A stretch of DNA of 64,000 nucleotides from Gammaproteobacteria bacterium (GCA_002711845.1 PASF01000009.1:124001-188000), one strand, 5' to 3'; counted from the first letter of the stretch, positions 27,593 to 37,784 are shown. A program made the numbers and translations. The notes: generated by a model not told the origin, from the letters alone.

Positions 27593-28993
27593 ATGTTTAC
27601 AAAAATTCGTGCGGGCCTGAGCCTGTTCAGACAGGCATTGGTTGGCAATGCCACGATCAATTACACCGAAGGTTCGATCGCGCGGGCCACTTTTCTGTTG
27701 TCGGTGCCCATGATCCTGGAAATGGCAATGGAGTCGGTGTTCGCCATTGTCGACATCTTTTTTGTTGCCGGTCTGGGGGCCGAGGCTGTTGCCACCGTAG
27801 GCTTGACGGAGGCGGTGATCTCCCTGCTGTATGCATTGGCCATTGGTCTGAGTATGGCCGCGACAGCGTTGGTGGCGCGGCGCATCGGCGAGAATAATCC
27901 CGCCGCCGCTACTGTGGTGGCCGGGCAGGCCATCTGGGTCGGTATGGCAGTTTCCGTGCTGGTCGGGGTTGTCGGGTTCTTCTATGCCGGGCGTATCCTG
28001 ACCCTGATGGGTGCGGACGATGCGGTACTGGCGACCGGAGAAACCTACACCCGCATCATGTTCAGTGGTTCCTTCACCATTGTTTTTCTGTTTTTGAACA
28101 ATGCCATTTTCCGGGGCGCCGGTGATGCCAGCATTGCCATGCGAGCATTGATTCTGGCTAACGGCATTAATATCGTGCTTGACCCGGTGCTGATCTATGG
28201 TTGGGGGCCATTCCCCGAACTGGGTCTCACCGGGGCCGCCGTGGCAACCAATATCGGTCGGGGTGTGGGTGTTGCGTACCAGGTTTACTACCTGTGTGCA
28301 CACAATCGCCGGATACGACTGATGTTGACTGATCTTGCATTACAACTGCCTATCGTGATGCAGTTGTTGCGGATTTCTGTGGGGGGTATAGCACAGTTCC
28401 TGATTGCCACTGCCAGCTGGGTGTTCCTGATGCGGCTGGTGTCGAATTTCGGTAATGAGGCCGTGGCAGGGTATACCATTGCCATTCGTGTCATCATTTT
28501 TGTGATCCTGCCATCGTGGGGATTAAGTAACGCCGTGGCAACACTGGTCGGCCAGAATCTCGGTGCCGGCAAGCCCGATCGTGCCGAGCGCACGGTCTGG
28601 CAAGTGGTCGGTTACAATGTGACGTACATGTTACTGGTTGGCCTGGTGCTGATCCTGTTCCCGGTGTGGGTGATGGCGTTCTTCAGCACCGATCCTGATG
28701 TGGTTGCCAACGGCATCCAGAGCCTGCGAATACTGAGCTACGGTTTCGTATTTCTGGCACTCGGATCCGTTGTGACGCAGGCGTTTAATGGCGCCGGTGA
28801 CACCATGACGCCGACCTGGATCAATGGTTTCAGCTTCTGGCTGGTGCAGATTCCGTTGGCCTGGACATTGGCCATGGCAGCCGGATGGGGCGCGGAAGGT
28901 GTATACTGGTCAATCTTTGTCGGCGATTTGACCATGGGCATCATCGGCACCTGGTTGTTCATGCGCGGCAGCTGGAAAAAGCGATCGGTATGA
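27593..28993 (+). CDS. MATE family efflux transporter
   Basis: A 466-residue membrane protein with twelve predicted helices in two homologous halves, the multidrug and toxin extrusion layout. It would export organic cations or drugs using sodium or proton gradients. Hydrophobic segments such as FLLSVPMILEMAMES, GLTGAAVATNIGRG and QIPLAWTLAMAAGWG fit the family, including the conserved Gly-Ala-rich stretch between halves. The first 30 residues are cytoplasmic and somewhat longer than usual. The XdhC gene begins 28 bp later on the same strand. No local regulator gene is adjacent. Confidence 0.92.
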   Translation: MFTKIRAGLSLFRQALVGNATINYTEGSIARATFLLSVPMILEMAMESVFAIVDIFFVAGLGAEAVATVGLTEAVISLLYALAIGLSMAATALVARRIGENNPAAATVVAGQAIWVGMAVSVLVGVVGFFYAGRILTLMGADDAVLATGETYTRIMFSGSFTIVFLFLNNAIFRGAGDASIAMRALILANGINIVLDPVLIYGWGPFPELGLTGAAVATNIGRGVGVAYQVYYLCAHNRRIRLMLTDLALQLPIVMQLLRISVGGIAQFLIATASWVFLMRLVSNFGNEAVAGYTIAIRVIIFVILPSWGLSNAVATLVGQNLGAGKPDRAERTVWQVVGYNVTYMLLVGLVLILFPVWVMAFFSTDPDVVANGIQSLRILSYGFVFLALGSVVTQAFNGAGDTMTPTWINGFSFWLVQIPLAWTLAMAAGWGAEGVYWSIFVGDLTMGIIGTWLFMRGSWKKRSV

Positions 28994-29021
28994 CCCCTGT
29001 TCACAGTCAGAAAGGTAAACA

Positions 29022-29993
29022 ATGCAAAGCAGTCAGCATCACATAATAACCAGCGTCTCGGCCTGGCTGGCACAGGACAAGCCGGTCTGGTTGTGTACGA
29101 TCCTTAAAACCTGGGGTTCATCGCCAAGGCCGGTCGGCGCCATGATGGCCTGCACGTTACAGGGCGAGATGGTGGGTTCAATTTCCGGTGGCTGTATCGA
29201 GGAAGACTTTCTCGAGCAGTTGCGAACCGGCAGTCTGAAACAACGCTATGAGGACCAGGGTCAGCCCTTTATTGTGCAGTACGGTGTCTCGGCGGAAGAA
29301 CAGGCGCGATTGCGCCTGCCTTGTGGCGGACAGTTGCATGTGCTGGTTGAATTCATCACGCCGGTGCCCGAGATGATCAACGTGTTCTCAGCGCTGGCGG
29401 CCGCATTGAACGACCACCAGCGCATCAGTCGTCACGTTGACCTGCAGTCAGGCCAGATCGGCATACGCCAGGTCGCCTCAGATGATGCGATCACGCTTGA
29501 TGATCAGTATATGTTGCACAGCCTCAGCCCGCGCTATCGTCTGTTGCTGCTGGGTGCCGGCGATGTCGCCCGCTATGTGGCAGAGCTGGCACTGATCATG
29601 GACTACGAGGTAACACTGTGTGATCCACGACCGTCGTACCTGGACAATTGGCAGGTGGCTGGCGTGCATCTGTCAGCGGATTTACCGGATGACGTCGTGC
29701 GTGACCAGTTCAGCAATCCGTACAGCGGTATCATCGCCCTGGCGCACGATCCACGGGTTGATGACATGGCGCTGATGGAGGCTCTGAAAACAGATGCTTT
29801 TTATATCGGCGCCATGGGCTCCGAGCGCACCTCGGCCAATCGCCGTCTGCGGCTGCCGGAGCTGGGCCTGACTGATGAGGAAATTGCCCGCCTGCATGCG
29901 CCGATCGGCTTCGCGATCGGCAGCAAAACACCGGCCGAGATCGCCATTGCCATCATGGCGCAAGTGACGTCGGTGCGTCACACGCAGATGTGA
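29022..29993 (+). CDS. XdhC/CoxI family protein
   Basis: A 323-residue protein of the family that handles molybdenum cofactor for xanthine dehydrogenase or carbon monoxide dehydrogenase-type enzymes. The N-terminal XdhC domain has GSSPRPVGAMM and SGGCIEEDF, with LRLPCGGQL a little later. The second half is a Rossmann domain beginning with LLLLGAGDVARYV. XdhC helps insert sulfurated cofactor. No molybdenum hydroxylase is in the window, so it probably serves an enzyme encoded elsewhere. A MocA-like enzyme of the same pathway lies about 17 kb away. Confidence 0.85.
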   Translation: MQSSQHHIITSVSAWLAQDKPVWLCTILKTWGSSPRPVGAMMACTLQGEMVGSISGGCIEEDFLEQLRTGSLKQRYEDQGQPFIVQYGVSAEEQARLRLPCGGQLHVLVEFITPVPEMINVFSALAAALNDHQRISRHVDLQSGQIGIRQVASDDAITLDDQYMLHSLSPRYRLLLLGAGDVARYVAELALIMDYEVTLCDPRPSYLDNWQVAGVHLSADLPDDVVRDQFSNPYSGIIALAHDPRVDDMALMEALKTDAFYIGAMGSERTSANRRLRLPELGLTDEEIARLHAPIGFAIGSKTPAEIAIAIMAQVTSVRHTQM

Positions 29994-30001
29994 TGACCGG
30001 C

Positions 30002-30042
30002 AAAAAAAAGCGGCGCAGAGTCCCGGCGGGAAACTGCGCCGC
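30002..30042 (-). terminator. Intrinsic terminator for the pyrophosphatase gene
   Basis: The stem GCGGCGCAG (30010-30018) pairs with CTGCGCCGC (30034-30042). Eight A at 30002-30009 become a U-run on the minus transcript, which ends the pyrophosphatase message. On plus, only two T follow the stem, so it is at best weak for the XdhC gene ending at 29993. Confidence 0.85.
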
Positions 30043-30066
30043 TTGCATGCGGACAGGCAATCCTGC

Positions 30067-30690
30067 TCAGTCCTGCGGTAAATCACCGTAGTCTTCGTCG
30101 TAATCAGCCATTGCCGCCTGCAACACCGTCGTGGCGTGGTCGAAACCGTAGGCTGGTCCGATCGAGACCTTGTTGTCCTTGCCCGGTACCATTTTGTAGG
30201 TATTAAAGTAATGGGCAATGCGTTCAACCAGAATCGGTGGCAGTTCTGAAATATCATTCATGTGGCCATAGGCCGGATCATCCTGCACGATGGCAATGAT
30301 CTTGTCATCGGCTTCCCCGCCATCATTCATCGGCAGGCCTCCCACGACTTTGGCCTTGATCAGTATTTCACTGCGATCGATAGGGCGCTCGCTGATCACG
30401 CAGATGTCGAGCGGGTCGCCGTCACCACATTCGGCACCCGGCATCAGGTCACGGACACGGTTGCCACAGTAGGTGCGCGGGACAAAGCCATACAGCGTTG
30501 GCTGTTGTGCGGACGTGCGTTGTGGCCGGTCGATACACAGGTAGCCGGTGTCCTTGTCGATCTCGTACTTCATCTGGTCAAACGGTGTGATTTCGATATA
30601 GGCATTGACCACACGGGGCAGATCGGGGCCGACTTCCAGGCCATGCCAGGGATGCGGGCGCCAGCGAGAGTGCGAGGGAGACTGTTTCAT
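30067..30690 (-). CDS. ppa: Inorganic pyrophosphatase
   Basis: This cytosolic enzyme hydrolyses pyrophosphate and drives biosynthetic reactions. It belongs to the soluble family I and has 207 residues. Active-site segments are visible: [21 protein letters not shown] and the [13 protein letters not shown] signature carrying the metal-binding aspartates. At 207 residues it is longer than the 175 of E. coli, with an N-terminal extension before VVNAYIEI. I start at ATG 30690; the frame extends two codons to a TTG. It is a single-gene unit with its own terminator. Confidence 0.94.
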   Translation of the reverse strand: MKQSPSHSRWRPHPWHGLEVGPDLPRVVNAYIEITPFDQMKYEIDKDTGYLCIDRPQRTSAQQPTLYGFVPRTYCGNRVRDLMPGAECGDGDPLDICVISERPIDRSEILIKAKVVGGLPMNDGGEADDKIIAIVQDDPAYGHMNDISELPPILVERIAHYFNTYKMVPGKDNKVSIGPAYGFDHATTVLQAAMADYDEDYGDLPQD

Positions 30691-30805
30691 GTGCAAGAGG
30701 ATCCTTGTGACGAATCGGGTTGGTGAAAAGTGGAGCTCGGTAAACGGCGCGCATTATAACAACAGCCTCCGGCGATGTGTAGGCGCCTGTCTGCCACGGA
30801 CGCCA

Positions 30806-32245
30806 TTACCCGGCTACCGGCACCCGGTCAGGCATCAGCTGGTTTGCCAGTTGCAGCAGCAGGTGATCGTGTCCCCAGGCAGCGCTGAACATGACGCCGA
30901 TGGGCAAGCCGGTATCGTTGCGGTGCATCGGCAGTGCGATACTGGGTTGCCCGGTGCCATTGTAAAGTGCTGTAAAGGGGCTGTAGGTGGCGTAGCGCCG
31001 GGCATATTCACGAATATCATCAGCGTTCATGTCCAGCCAACCCAGCTCTGCCGGCGGCAGTGCCAGTACCGGAGACAATATCAGATCGTAGTGCTCGTGG
31101 AAGCCGGCCATCTGACGTTCCGCCTGTTTCAGGGTATCCAGCGCGGCCAGATACTGCGCGGCGGATGTTTTCATGCCATTGGCTGCCATGCGCCTTGTTG
31201 ATTCGGCCAGGCCCGCCTGTTCCAGGGTCTGGCCGCTGGCTTCCAGGCCCGGGCTGAGAATCTGGCCGGTATGGACGTTTATCAGGGTCGACATCGCTCG
31301 ACCGATCAGTACGTAGTCAACCGGCGGCGCCAGGTCTTCGATGTGATGGCCGGCACTTTCGCACTGGGCCACTGCACGGTTCAGTGCCGCCAGACAGTCG
31401 TCGTGGACCGGCAGGCCCGCCGGGTGCTGGCGTTGCACGGCAATACGCAATTTGCCGGGCTCGCGCCCATAGCTGTCAAGGTAAAGGTCACGGAAGTCTG
31501 GAACAGGAAACAGCCCCGGTCGCTGCAAACGCAGCAGATCCAGGAACGCCGCGCTGTCACGGACTGAACGACTCAAGACATGACCTACACTCATGCCGCT
31601 CCAGGCGCTGCCCCAATCGGGTTCGGTGACCGTCAGACCGCGACTGGGTTTTAGCCCTACCAGGCCGCAACAGGCAGCCGGTATTCGAATCGAGCCGCCT
31701 CCGTCGCTGCCATCGGCCGCCGGAACGATGCCGGCGGCCACGGCAGCTGCTGAGCCGCCGCTGGACCCGCCGCTGCTGTGGTTCAGATTGTGGGGGTTGC
31801 GACTGCTGCCGAACAGGGAGAACTCGGTGCTGATGGTCAGGCACAGTTCTGGCGTGTTGGTGCTGCCAAAGGCAATCAGGCCGGCCTGGCGATAACGTCG
31901 CATGATGGCACTGTCGCTGCTCGCGACCTGGTGCCTGTAAAGTCTGGTACTGCGCGTATGTGGCCACCCGGCCACGGCGTTTACCTCTTTGATCAGGAAG
32001 GGCACGCCGGACAGCGGGCCATGCTTCGCCGAGTCAGGTTGCACCCCGGCACGCTGATCGATCTGCCGGGCTTGCTGGCGAGCATTGTCGCGGTCCTGGT
32101 GCACAATGGCATTCAGCTGCGGATTCAACCTGTCGGATTGGGCAAAGGCACATTCCAGCAGTTCGCTGGCACTCACCTGGCCGCGCCGGCGCAGGTCGGC
32201 CATGGCGATAGCATCCAGCCGGGTGTATTCTTCCGTCGTTAACAT
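30806..32245 (-). CDS. Amidase family hydrolase
   Basis: A 479-residue amidase-signature enzyme with the Ser-Ser-Lys triad: Lys in FLIKEVNAV, the middle Ser in [13 protein letters not shown], and the nucleophile Ser in [10 protein letters not shown]. It hydrolyses an amide bond, but members range from nitrile-derived amides to peptides and aryl acids, so the substrate is open. The start at 32245 is set by AAGGAG eight bases upstream; it overlaps the end of the CoA transferase gene by seven bases, so the two form an operon. It contains no GatA context (no gatB or gatC). Confidence 0.9.
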   Translation of the reverse strand: MLTTEEYTRLDAIAMADLRRRGQVSASELLECAFAQSDRLNPQLNAIVHQDRDNARQQARQIDQRAGVQPDSAKHGPLSGVPFLIKEVNAVAGWPHTRSTRLYRHQVASSDSAIMRRYRQAGLIAFGSTNTPELCLTISTEFSLFGSSRNPHNLNHSSGGSSGGSAAAVAAGIVPAADGSDGGGSIRIPAACCGLVGLKPSRGLTVTEPDWGSAWSGMSVGHVLSRSVRDSAAFLDLLRLQRPGLFPVPDFRDLYLDSYGREPGKLRIAVQRQHPAGLPVHDDCLAALNRAVAQCESAGHHIEDLAPPVDYVLIGRAMSTLINVHTGQILSPGLEASGQTLEQAGLAESTRRMAANGMKTSAAQYLAALDTLKQAERQMAGFHEHYDLILSPVLALPPAELGWLDMNADDIREYARRYATYSPFTALYNGTGQPSIALPMHRNDTGLPIGVMFSAAWGHDHLLLQLANQLMPDRVPVAG

Positions 32246-33339
32246 GCGTTTGACTCCTTGATCCATTCACGCAGGATGGCATCCCGGTGTTCGTCGGCGG
32301 CCGCAGGCTGGCCGGGGGTGCCAGACGGGGTGCGACTGAAGCGGGGGGCCGGTGCTGCCTGGGTGATGCCGTTCAGTTCGATAAAGGTCTGTCGGGCCAC
32401 GTTGTGCGGGTGCGCAGCGGCTTCCCGGGTATCAAGCACCGGGGCGAAGCAGGCGTCGCTGCCTTCCAGCAACGCGCACCACTCATCGCGGCTGCGGGTG
32501 CTGAAAATGTTGGCTAATTTCTGCTTTAATGCCGGCCACTGGCTGGCGTTCATTTGCGCAGTAAATGCCGGGTCATCGATCTGGCAGAGTTGCAACAGGG
32601 TGGCATAGAACTGTGGTTCAATCGGCCCGATACTGATGAATTTGCCATCGGCACAGGCATAGCTGTTGTAGAAATGCGCGCCGCCATCAAGCATGTTGGT
32701 CCCCGGTTCAGCGCGCCAGTTGCCGGCCGCCTGCAAACCATGAAACAGGCTCATCAGCGCGGCTGAACCGTCGGTCATGGCGGCGTCAACAATCTGACCG
32801 CGGCCAGAGCGACTGCTTTCCAGCAAAGCCGCCAGGATACCGGTTGCCAGCAGCATTGCACCGCCACCGTAATCACCAATCAGGTTGAGAGGCGGAGACG
32901 GCGGCTGGCCGTCGCGTGACATGGCGTGCAGGGCGCCGGACAGGGCGATATAGTTGATATCGTGGCCGGCTGCGGGTGCCAGTGGTCCTGTTTGTCCCCA
33001 GCCGGTCATGCGACCGTAGACAAGCTTGGGATTTTCTGCCTGACACTGTTCAGGGCCCAGCCCCAGGCGTTCCATGACACCGGGCCGGAAGCCTTCCAGC
33101 AAGGCATCGGCGCGCGCGATCAGTGACCGCGCGATGGCCAGATCTGCCGGCTGTTTAAGATCCAGTGCAATCGAACGACGCCCGCGGTTGACCGGATTGT
33201 CCTGGTGCGCCACCGGACTGCCAAGACGATCGATACGGACGATGTCCGCACCCATGTCGGCGAGCATCATGCCGCAAAAGGGAACCGGGCCGATGGCGGC
33301 CATCTCGATAATTTTAATGCCGTGAAGGGGTCCGTTCAT
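32239..33339 (-). CDS. CaiB/BaiF CoA-transferase family protein, alpha-methylacyl-CoA racemase-like
   Basis: A 366-residue class III CoA-transferase fold. The pattern [25 protein letters not shown] and [12 protein letters not shown] carries the His and Asp that do proton exchange in alpha-methylacyl-CoA racemases, making racemase the favoured call over CoA transfer. Such enzymes convert 2R- to 2S-methylacyl-CoA ahead of oxidation. It is divergent from an SDR and an acyl-CoA dehydrogenase, fitting catabolism of branched or sterol-like chains. It overlaps the amidase start. Confidence 0.88.
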   Translation of the reverse strand: MNGPLHGIKIIEMAAIGPVPFCGMMLADMGADIVRIDRLGSPVAHQDNPVNRGRRSIALDLKQPADLAIARSLIARADALLEGFRPGVMERLGLGPEQCQAENPKLVYGRMTGWGQTGPLAPAAGHDINYIALSGALHAMSRDGQPPSPPLNLIGDYGGGAMLLATGILAALLESSRSGRGQIVDAAMTDGSAALMSLFHGLQAAGNWRAEPGTNMLDGGAHFYNSYACADGKFISIGPIEPQFYATLLQLCQIDDPAFTAQMNASQWPALKQKLANIFSTRSRDEWCALLEGSDACFAPVLDTREAAAHPHNVARQTFIELNGITQAAPAPRFSRTPSGTPGQPAAADEHRDAILREWIKESNAC

Positions 33340-33440
33340 GTTTTCTGAATTCGTTCATTTTGTTATTGATTTTAGGACTGTGATCTTCCATTCTTGTTGC
33401 CTGGTCAATACATGTTGAGCTGTAAGCACGAGGTTTTACC

Positions 33441-34211
33441 ATGCAATTACAAGAAAAAACAGCCTTTATCACCGGCGCAGCGTCGGGACTGGGGCTGGCA
33501 GCCGCGCAACGCTTCATCGCAGAAGGTGCCAATGTCATGCTGTTTGACCTGGATGCCGACAAGGTGCAGGGGGTTGCGGCTGATCTGGGCAGTCAGGCCA
33601 GCTGGGCGTCCGGGGATGTCAGTGACGAGGCACAGGTAGAAGCCGCCGTACAAAAGACGCTTGCCACCTTTGGTGCGTTGCATGTCAATGTTAACAGTGC
33701 CGGGATTGGCGCCGCCGCGAAAACGGTGGGCCGTGATGGGCCGATGCCGCTGGCGCAGTTCGAGCGCGTGATTCGCGTCAACCTGCTGGGTACGTTTAAT
33801 GTGCTGCGGTTATGTGCTGCGGCGATGCAAAAAAATGCCCCGCAAACCTCGGATGATGAGCGCGGTGTGATCATTAATGTCGCTTCAGTGGCCGCCTATG
33901 ACGGCCAGATGGGGCAGGCGGCCTATAGCGCGTCCAAGGGCGGTATTGTATCGATGACCTTGCCCATTGCCCGGGATCTGGCGCGTGACGGGATTCGGGT
34001 GATGACAGTGGCGCCGGGTATTTTTTTAACGCCGTTGATGCAGGCATCGCCACAGCCGGTCAAGGACGCGCTGGTGGACATGATTCAGTTCCCCAAGCGT
34101 ATGGGCCAGCCTGAAGAGTTTGCTGATGTGGCAGTACATATCGTTAATAGTTCCTACCTGAACGGTGAAGTCATTCGGCTGGATGCGGCAATTCGCATGG
34201 CAGCGCGCTAG
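33441..34211 (+). CDS. SDR family 3-hydroxyacyl-CoA dehydrogenase-like oxidoreductase
   Basis: A 256-residue short-chain dehydrogenase. The nucleotide site TGAASGLGLAAA is near residue 10, D34-region LFDLDADK suggests NAD preference, and the Ser-Tyr-Lys triad appears as NVASVAAYDG and AAYSASKGG. The order resembles mitochondrial type 10 hydroxysteroid/3-hydroxy-2-methylacyl-CoA dehydrogenases, with GPMPLAQFERVIRVNLLGTFNV. This fits oxidation of hydroxyacyl-CoAs made by the neighbouring enzymes. The acyl-CoA dehydrogenase starts 11 bp after its stop. Confidence 0.9.
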   Translation: MQLQEKTAFITGAASGLGLAAAQRFIAEGANVMLFDLDADKVQGVAADLGSQASWASGDVSDEAQVEAAVQKTLATFGALHVNVNSAGIGAAAKTVGRDGPMPLAQFERVIRVNLLGTFNVLRLCAAAMQKNAPQTSDDERGVIINVASVAAYDGQMGQAAYSASKGGIVSMTLPIARDLARDGIRVMTVAPGIFLTPLMQASPQPVKDALVDMIQFPKRMGQPEEFADVAVHIVNSSYLNGEVIRLDAAIRMAAR

Positions 34212-34222
34212 GAGAGTCATAG

Positions 34223-35386
34223 ATGGCAAGCAATACCCATACACCCCCGTGGATGAATGAAGAGCTCAATATCATGCGCTCGCATATCGCACGATTTTTT
34301 GAGCGCGAGTTTGTGCCGCACGTCAAACGCTGGGATGAACAGGGCGTTGTTGACCGCGATGCCTGGCTCAAGGCAGGTCAGGCGGGCATCCTGTGTGCCT
34401 CCGTGCCTGTTGAATATGGCGGTGGTGGCGGTGACTTCCGCCACGAAATGGTGATTGAGGAAGAAATGGCGCGTGCGGGTGTCACCGGCATCGGCAATTC
34501 TGTACATTCAGGCATTGTCGCGCATTATATACTGAATTATGGTTCGGAAGATCAAAAACAACGCTGGTTACCACAAATGGCAAGTGGTGAGCTGGTCGGC
34601 GCAATCGCCATGACCGAGCCGGGTACGGGTTCGGACCTGCAGGCCGTGGCGACAACCGCCGTGAAAACTGAGGGAGGGTACCGCATCAATGGCCAGAAAA
34701 CCTTTCTGACCAATGGTCAGCTCGCCAACCTGATATGTGTGGTGGTGAAAACCGATCCGGGTGCCGGCAGCAAAGGCGTTTCCCTGTTGATGCTGGAAAC
34801 CGACTCGCCAGAAGCGCAGTCAGGTTTCAAGCGGGGGCGAAACCTGGAAAAAATCGGCCTTAAAGCGCAGGACACATCGGAGGTTTTTTTTGACGATGTG
34901 TTTGTACCTGCGCAGAACCTGCTGGGTCAATCCGAAGGCCTGGGGTTTGGGCAGTTGATGGAACAGCTGCCGCAAGAACGCCTGATTATTGCAGTCAGTG
35001 CCTGTGTCGCCATGGAAAGAGCATTGGACTTTACCTGTGACTATGTCAAGCAGCGCAAAGCATTCGGCAAGCGTATTGCAGATTTCCAGAATACCCAGTT
35101 TAAATTAGCCGAGCGCCTGACCGAGGCTCGTATCGCTCGGGTATTTGTCGATGACTGTGCCATGAAATTGCTGGAGGGCAAGCTTGATGCTGCCACAGCC
35201 GCGATGGCCAAATGGTGGACGACACAGAAGCAATGTGAAATTGTCGACGAATGTCTGCAGTTCTTTGGCGGGTACGGGTATATGATGGAGTACCCGATAG
35301 CCAAAATGTATATCGATGCCCGTATTCAGAAGATCTACGGTGGCAGCAACGAGATCATGAAGCTGCTGATCGCCCGGGAGATCTGA
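34223..35386 (+). CDS. Acyl-CoA dehydrogenase, LCAD-like
   Basis: A 387-residue FAD acyl-CoA dehydrogenase. AIAMTEPGTGSDLQAV and the YVKQRKAFGKRI segment are clear. The C-terminal motif reads YGGSNEIMKLLIAREI, lacking the YEGT Glu of short- and medium-chain enzymes. The base is instead likely E265 in VAMERALDF, the helix-G position used by long-chain and isovaleryl types. It is paired with the SDR gene in an operon and faces the racemase and amidase genes, so long or branched acyl-CoAs are the probable substrates. Confidence 0.92.
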   Translation: MASNTHTPPWMNEELNIMRSHIARFFEREFVPHVKRWDEQGVVDRDAWLKAGQAGILCASVPVEYGGGGGDFRHEMVIEEEMARAGVTGIGNSVHSGIVAHYILNYGSEDQKQRWLPQMASGELVGAIAMTEPGTGSDLQAVATTAVKTEGGYRINGQKTFLTNGQLANLICVVVKTDPGAGSKGVSLLMLETDSPEAQSGFKRGRNLEKIGLKAQDTSEVFFDDVFVPAQNLLGQSEGLGFGQLMEQLPQERLIIAVSACVAMERALDFTCDYVKQRKAFGKRIADFQNTQFKLAERLTEARIARVFVDDCAMKLLEGKLDAATAAMAKWWTTQKQCEIVDECLQFFGGYGYMMEYPIAKMYIDARIQKIYGGSNEIMKLLIAREI

Positions 35387-35402
35387 GCGACCCCCTGTCA
35401 GG

Positions 35403-36632
35403 TCATGCGGCGGCTGTTTTCATGACACGGTCGCGCCCGGCGTGCTTGCCCTGATACAGGGCGTCATCAGCGCGCCGGATGATGTCGCCGATATTTTTAT
35501 CGTGTTCACAGACTTCGGTCATGGCAAACGTGGCCGTTATCTGTATAGTGTGGCCATCCTTGATAATGGCTGTGGAGCGCAGTGCCTGGCGCATGCGTTC
35601 AGCGATGATCACCGCCTGATCCAGGCTGGTTTCCGGTAATATCAGTATGAACTCCTCACCGCCGAACCGGCCCAGTATATCGCAGTTGCGCAGGGGCGCC
35701 TGCAGCGCTTCGCCGACAGTTCTGAGTACCTGGTCGCCGAACTCGTGACCATGTTCGTCATTGATGTGCTTAAAGTGATCCAGGTCTATCATGCCCAGCG
35801 CGAGCGGTGTTTTGTGGCGCCGGTAACGATCCAGTTCATGAGAGAACAGCATTTCGTACTGACGGCGGTTGCTAAGGCCGGTCAGCGGGTCGGTCAGCGC
35901 CTGGTGCTGCAGCTCTGCCTCCAGGGTTTTTCTGTGGGCTATTTCATCCGCCAGCGCGCGATTGGCATCTTCGGCCGCCAGCAATGCCGCAAACGCCTTG
36001 CGGTTGCCGATATTGATGCGTTGGGCGGCGGCGAACCCGATGGCGATCGGCCAGGCGAGTACCATGGCGACCAGAATGATCTCAACGGCGTTGCCGCCCG
36101 CGATGATGACGTTCAGGACTACCATGGCAAAACCCGTCAGCGCGATGAGGTTGGTCAGGTTAAGCCGGTTAGGTACAAAAACGTAGACGCTCAACAGCAT
36201 CATCATCATGATGGCCAGGCCGAAAACGCCATTGTCAGGCAATACATAGGGGTAAGCAAAAAACAGCGGGTAGCCTGCAATCGCCACCCAGGTCACTGGC
36301 CAGCCCCGGGTCGCCCAGTGAGGTTTGTGAGGCAGCATGAATGCCAGGCCCAGGAGCAGGGCAACATGACTCATTCGCAGGCCCAGCAGGGTGTAGAACG
36401 CGGGGCTATTGCCCAATGCGAGCCAGTCCGGCCAGGCAAAAATGGTCAGCAGGAATGCCCAGAGCTTGAGCGCCAGCGCAAGAAATGCGGCAACATCGGC
36501 TTCGACGTGCTGATGATAGGCTCGCTCCGTCTCCGCGTTGGTAAACTCGGCGTTCCAGCGAGAGATTGTGTGGTTGTGGTTATTGGTATCGAACATTGTC
36601 GGGAGTATAGCGGATTCCCGGAGCGCTGACAT
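35403..36632 (-). CDS. Membrane-bound GGDEF diguanylate cyclase
   Basis: A 409-residue protein. Residues about 50-210 form six or so hydrophobic helices, a membrane sensor module of MASE type. A short coiled coil (RALADEIAHRKTLEAEL) leads into a GGDEF domain with the active motif GGEEF in FGGEEFILILPE. It should make cyclic di-GMP in response to a membrane or ligand signal. No strong ribosome site marks the start; an ATG at 36596 is an alternative. It lies 39 bp downstream of pilU on the same strand, suggesting a transcript that joins pilus retraction and second-messenger production. Confidence 0.85.
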   Translation of the reverse strand: MSALRESAILPTMFDTNNHNHTISRWNAEFTNAETERAYHQHVEADVAAFLALALKLWAFLLTIFAWPDWLALGNSPAFYTLLGLRMSHVALLLGLAFMLPHKPHWATRGWPVTWVAIAGYPLFFAYPYVLPDNGVFGLAIMMMMLLSVYVFVPNRLNLTNLIALTGFAMVVLNVIIAGGNAVEIILVAMVLAWPIAIGFAAAQRINIGNRKAFAALLAAEDANRALADEIAHRKTLEAELQHQALTDPLTGLSNRRQYEMLFSHELDRYRRHKTPLALGMIDLDHFKHINDEHGHEFGDQVLRTVGEALQAPLRNCDILGRFGGEEFILILPETSLDQAVIIAERMRQALRSTAIIKDGHTIQITATFAMTEVCEHDKNIGDIIRRADDALYQGKHAGRDRVMKTAAA

Positions 36633-36671
36633 GTCAATGGTTGCCTGCCATGCAACAGCAAGGCCGATTGT

Positions 36672-37784
36672 TCAGTCTTTCGGCCGCAGGGACAACCCGA
36701 ATTCATCTGCCTGGGCGGCTGGTGTCCCCTCAGCCAGCTGGATTTTCAGGCGCAGGTTGTTTTTTGAATCGGCATTTTTCAGTGCTTCATCCATACTGAT
36801 GCGCCCGGCCTGATACAGGGACAGCAGCGCGGCATCAAAGGTCATCATGCCCAGCTCTGCCGAGCGCTCCATGGTTTCACGAATGTCATCAATCTTGCCT
36901 GACTTTATCAGGTCACAAACCCGGGGTGTGCCCAGCAGGATTTCAAACGCGGCGGCGCGGCGGCCATCCGACGAGGGGACCAGTCGCTGGGAAATCAGGC
37001 CGCGCAGGTTCAGTGACATGTCCAGAAATAATTGTTTGTGTCGCTCTTCCGGAAAGAAATTGATAATTCTGTCCAGGGCCTGATTGGCGTTGTTGGCATG
37101 CAGGGTGGATACGCACAGGTGTCCTGTTTCAGCGAATGCCAATGCATGTTCCATGGTTTCGCGACTGCGGATCTCTCCAATCAGAATGACATCGGGCGAT
37201 TGGCGTAGCGTGTTTTTCAGGGCCGTTTCGTAACTGACCGTATCCAGCCCGACCTCGCGTTGACTGACGATCGATTTTTTATGCGGATGAATAAACTCGA
37301 TCGGATCTTCAACGGTAATGATATGCCCGTCAGCATGCCGGTTGCGATAGTCAATCAGCGCCGCCAGCGATGTGGACTTGCCTGAGCCGGTGGCACCGAC
37401 AAACAGCAGAAGACCGCGTTTCTCCATGATCAACTGTTTCAGCGTGTCGGGCAAACCGAGGGACTCCGGCTGCGGAATGTCGGTTTTGACGTGCCGGACG
37501 ACCAGGGCGATCTGGCCTCGCTGGCGAAAGATGTTGGCGCGAAAGCGTCCGATTTGCGGCTCGTCGATAGCCAGATTCAGTTCCGGTTCGTGTTCAAACT
37601 GTTCCCGCTGTTCGCTGCTCATGACCGCAAACGCAGCTGCCGCCACCTGATCTACGGTCAAAGGCTGGTCGGCAAGAGCCTGCATGTGCCCGAATACCTT
37701 GATCATGGGTGCCGCGTGTGCGGTCAGGAAAAGATCCGATGCTTCCTGTGCTACCATGGCCTTTAACAGATTGTCGATTTGCAT
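36672..37784 (-). CDS. pilU: Twitching motility retraction ATPase
   Basis: A 370-residue secretion/retraction ATPase of type IV pili. Walker A is GATGSGKST, the Asp box is ITVEDPIEF, Walker B is VILIGEIRSRETM and the His box is HLCVSTLHANNA. The C-terminal stretch MMTFDAALLSLYQAGRIS then EALKNADSKNNLRL is characteristic of PilU rather than PilT. PilU works with PilT and cannot usually drive retraction alone; pilT is not in this window. GGAG lies seven bases before the ATG. pyrB is 41 bp upstream and a diguanylate cyclase downstream. Confidence 0.9.
   Translation of the reverse strand: MQIDNLLKAMVAQEASDLFLTAHAAPMIKVFGHMQALADQPLTVDQVAAAAFAVMSSEQREQFEHEPELNLAIDEPQIGRFRANIFRQRGQIALVVRHVKTDIPQPESLGLPDTLKQLIMEKRGLLLFVGATGSGKSTSLAALIDYRNRHADGHIITVEDPIEFIHPHKKSIVSQREVGLDTVSYETALKNTLRQSPDVILIGEIRSRETMEHALAFAETGHLCVSTLHANNANQALDRIINFFPEERHKQLFLDMSLNLRGLISQRLVPSSDGRRAAAFEILLGTPRVCDLIKSGKIDDIRETMERSAELGMMTFDAALLSLYQAGRISMDEALKNADSKNNLRLKIQLAEGTPAAQADEFGLSLRPKD

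Noticed and set aside
27484-27897. 137-codon frame overlapping the MATE start
   Set aside because: It runs through the N-terminal membrane helices of the MATE gene in another frame, and its Cys/Arg-rich sequence looks non-coding.
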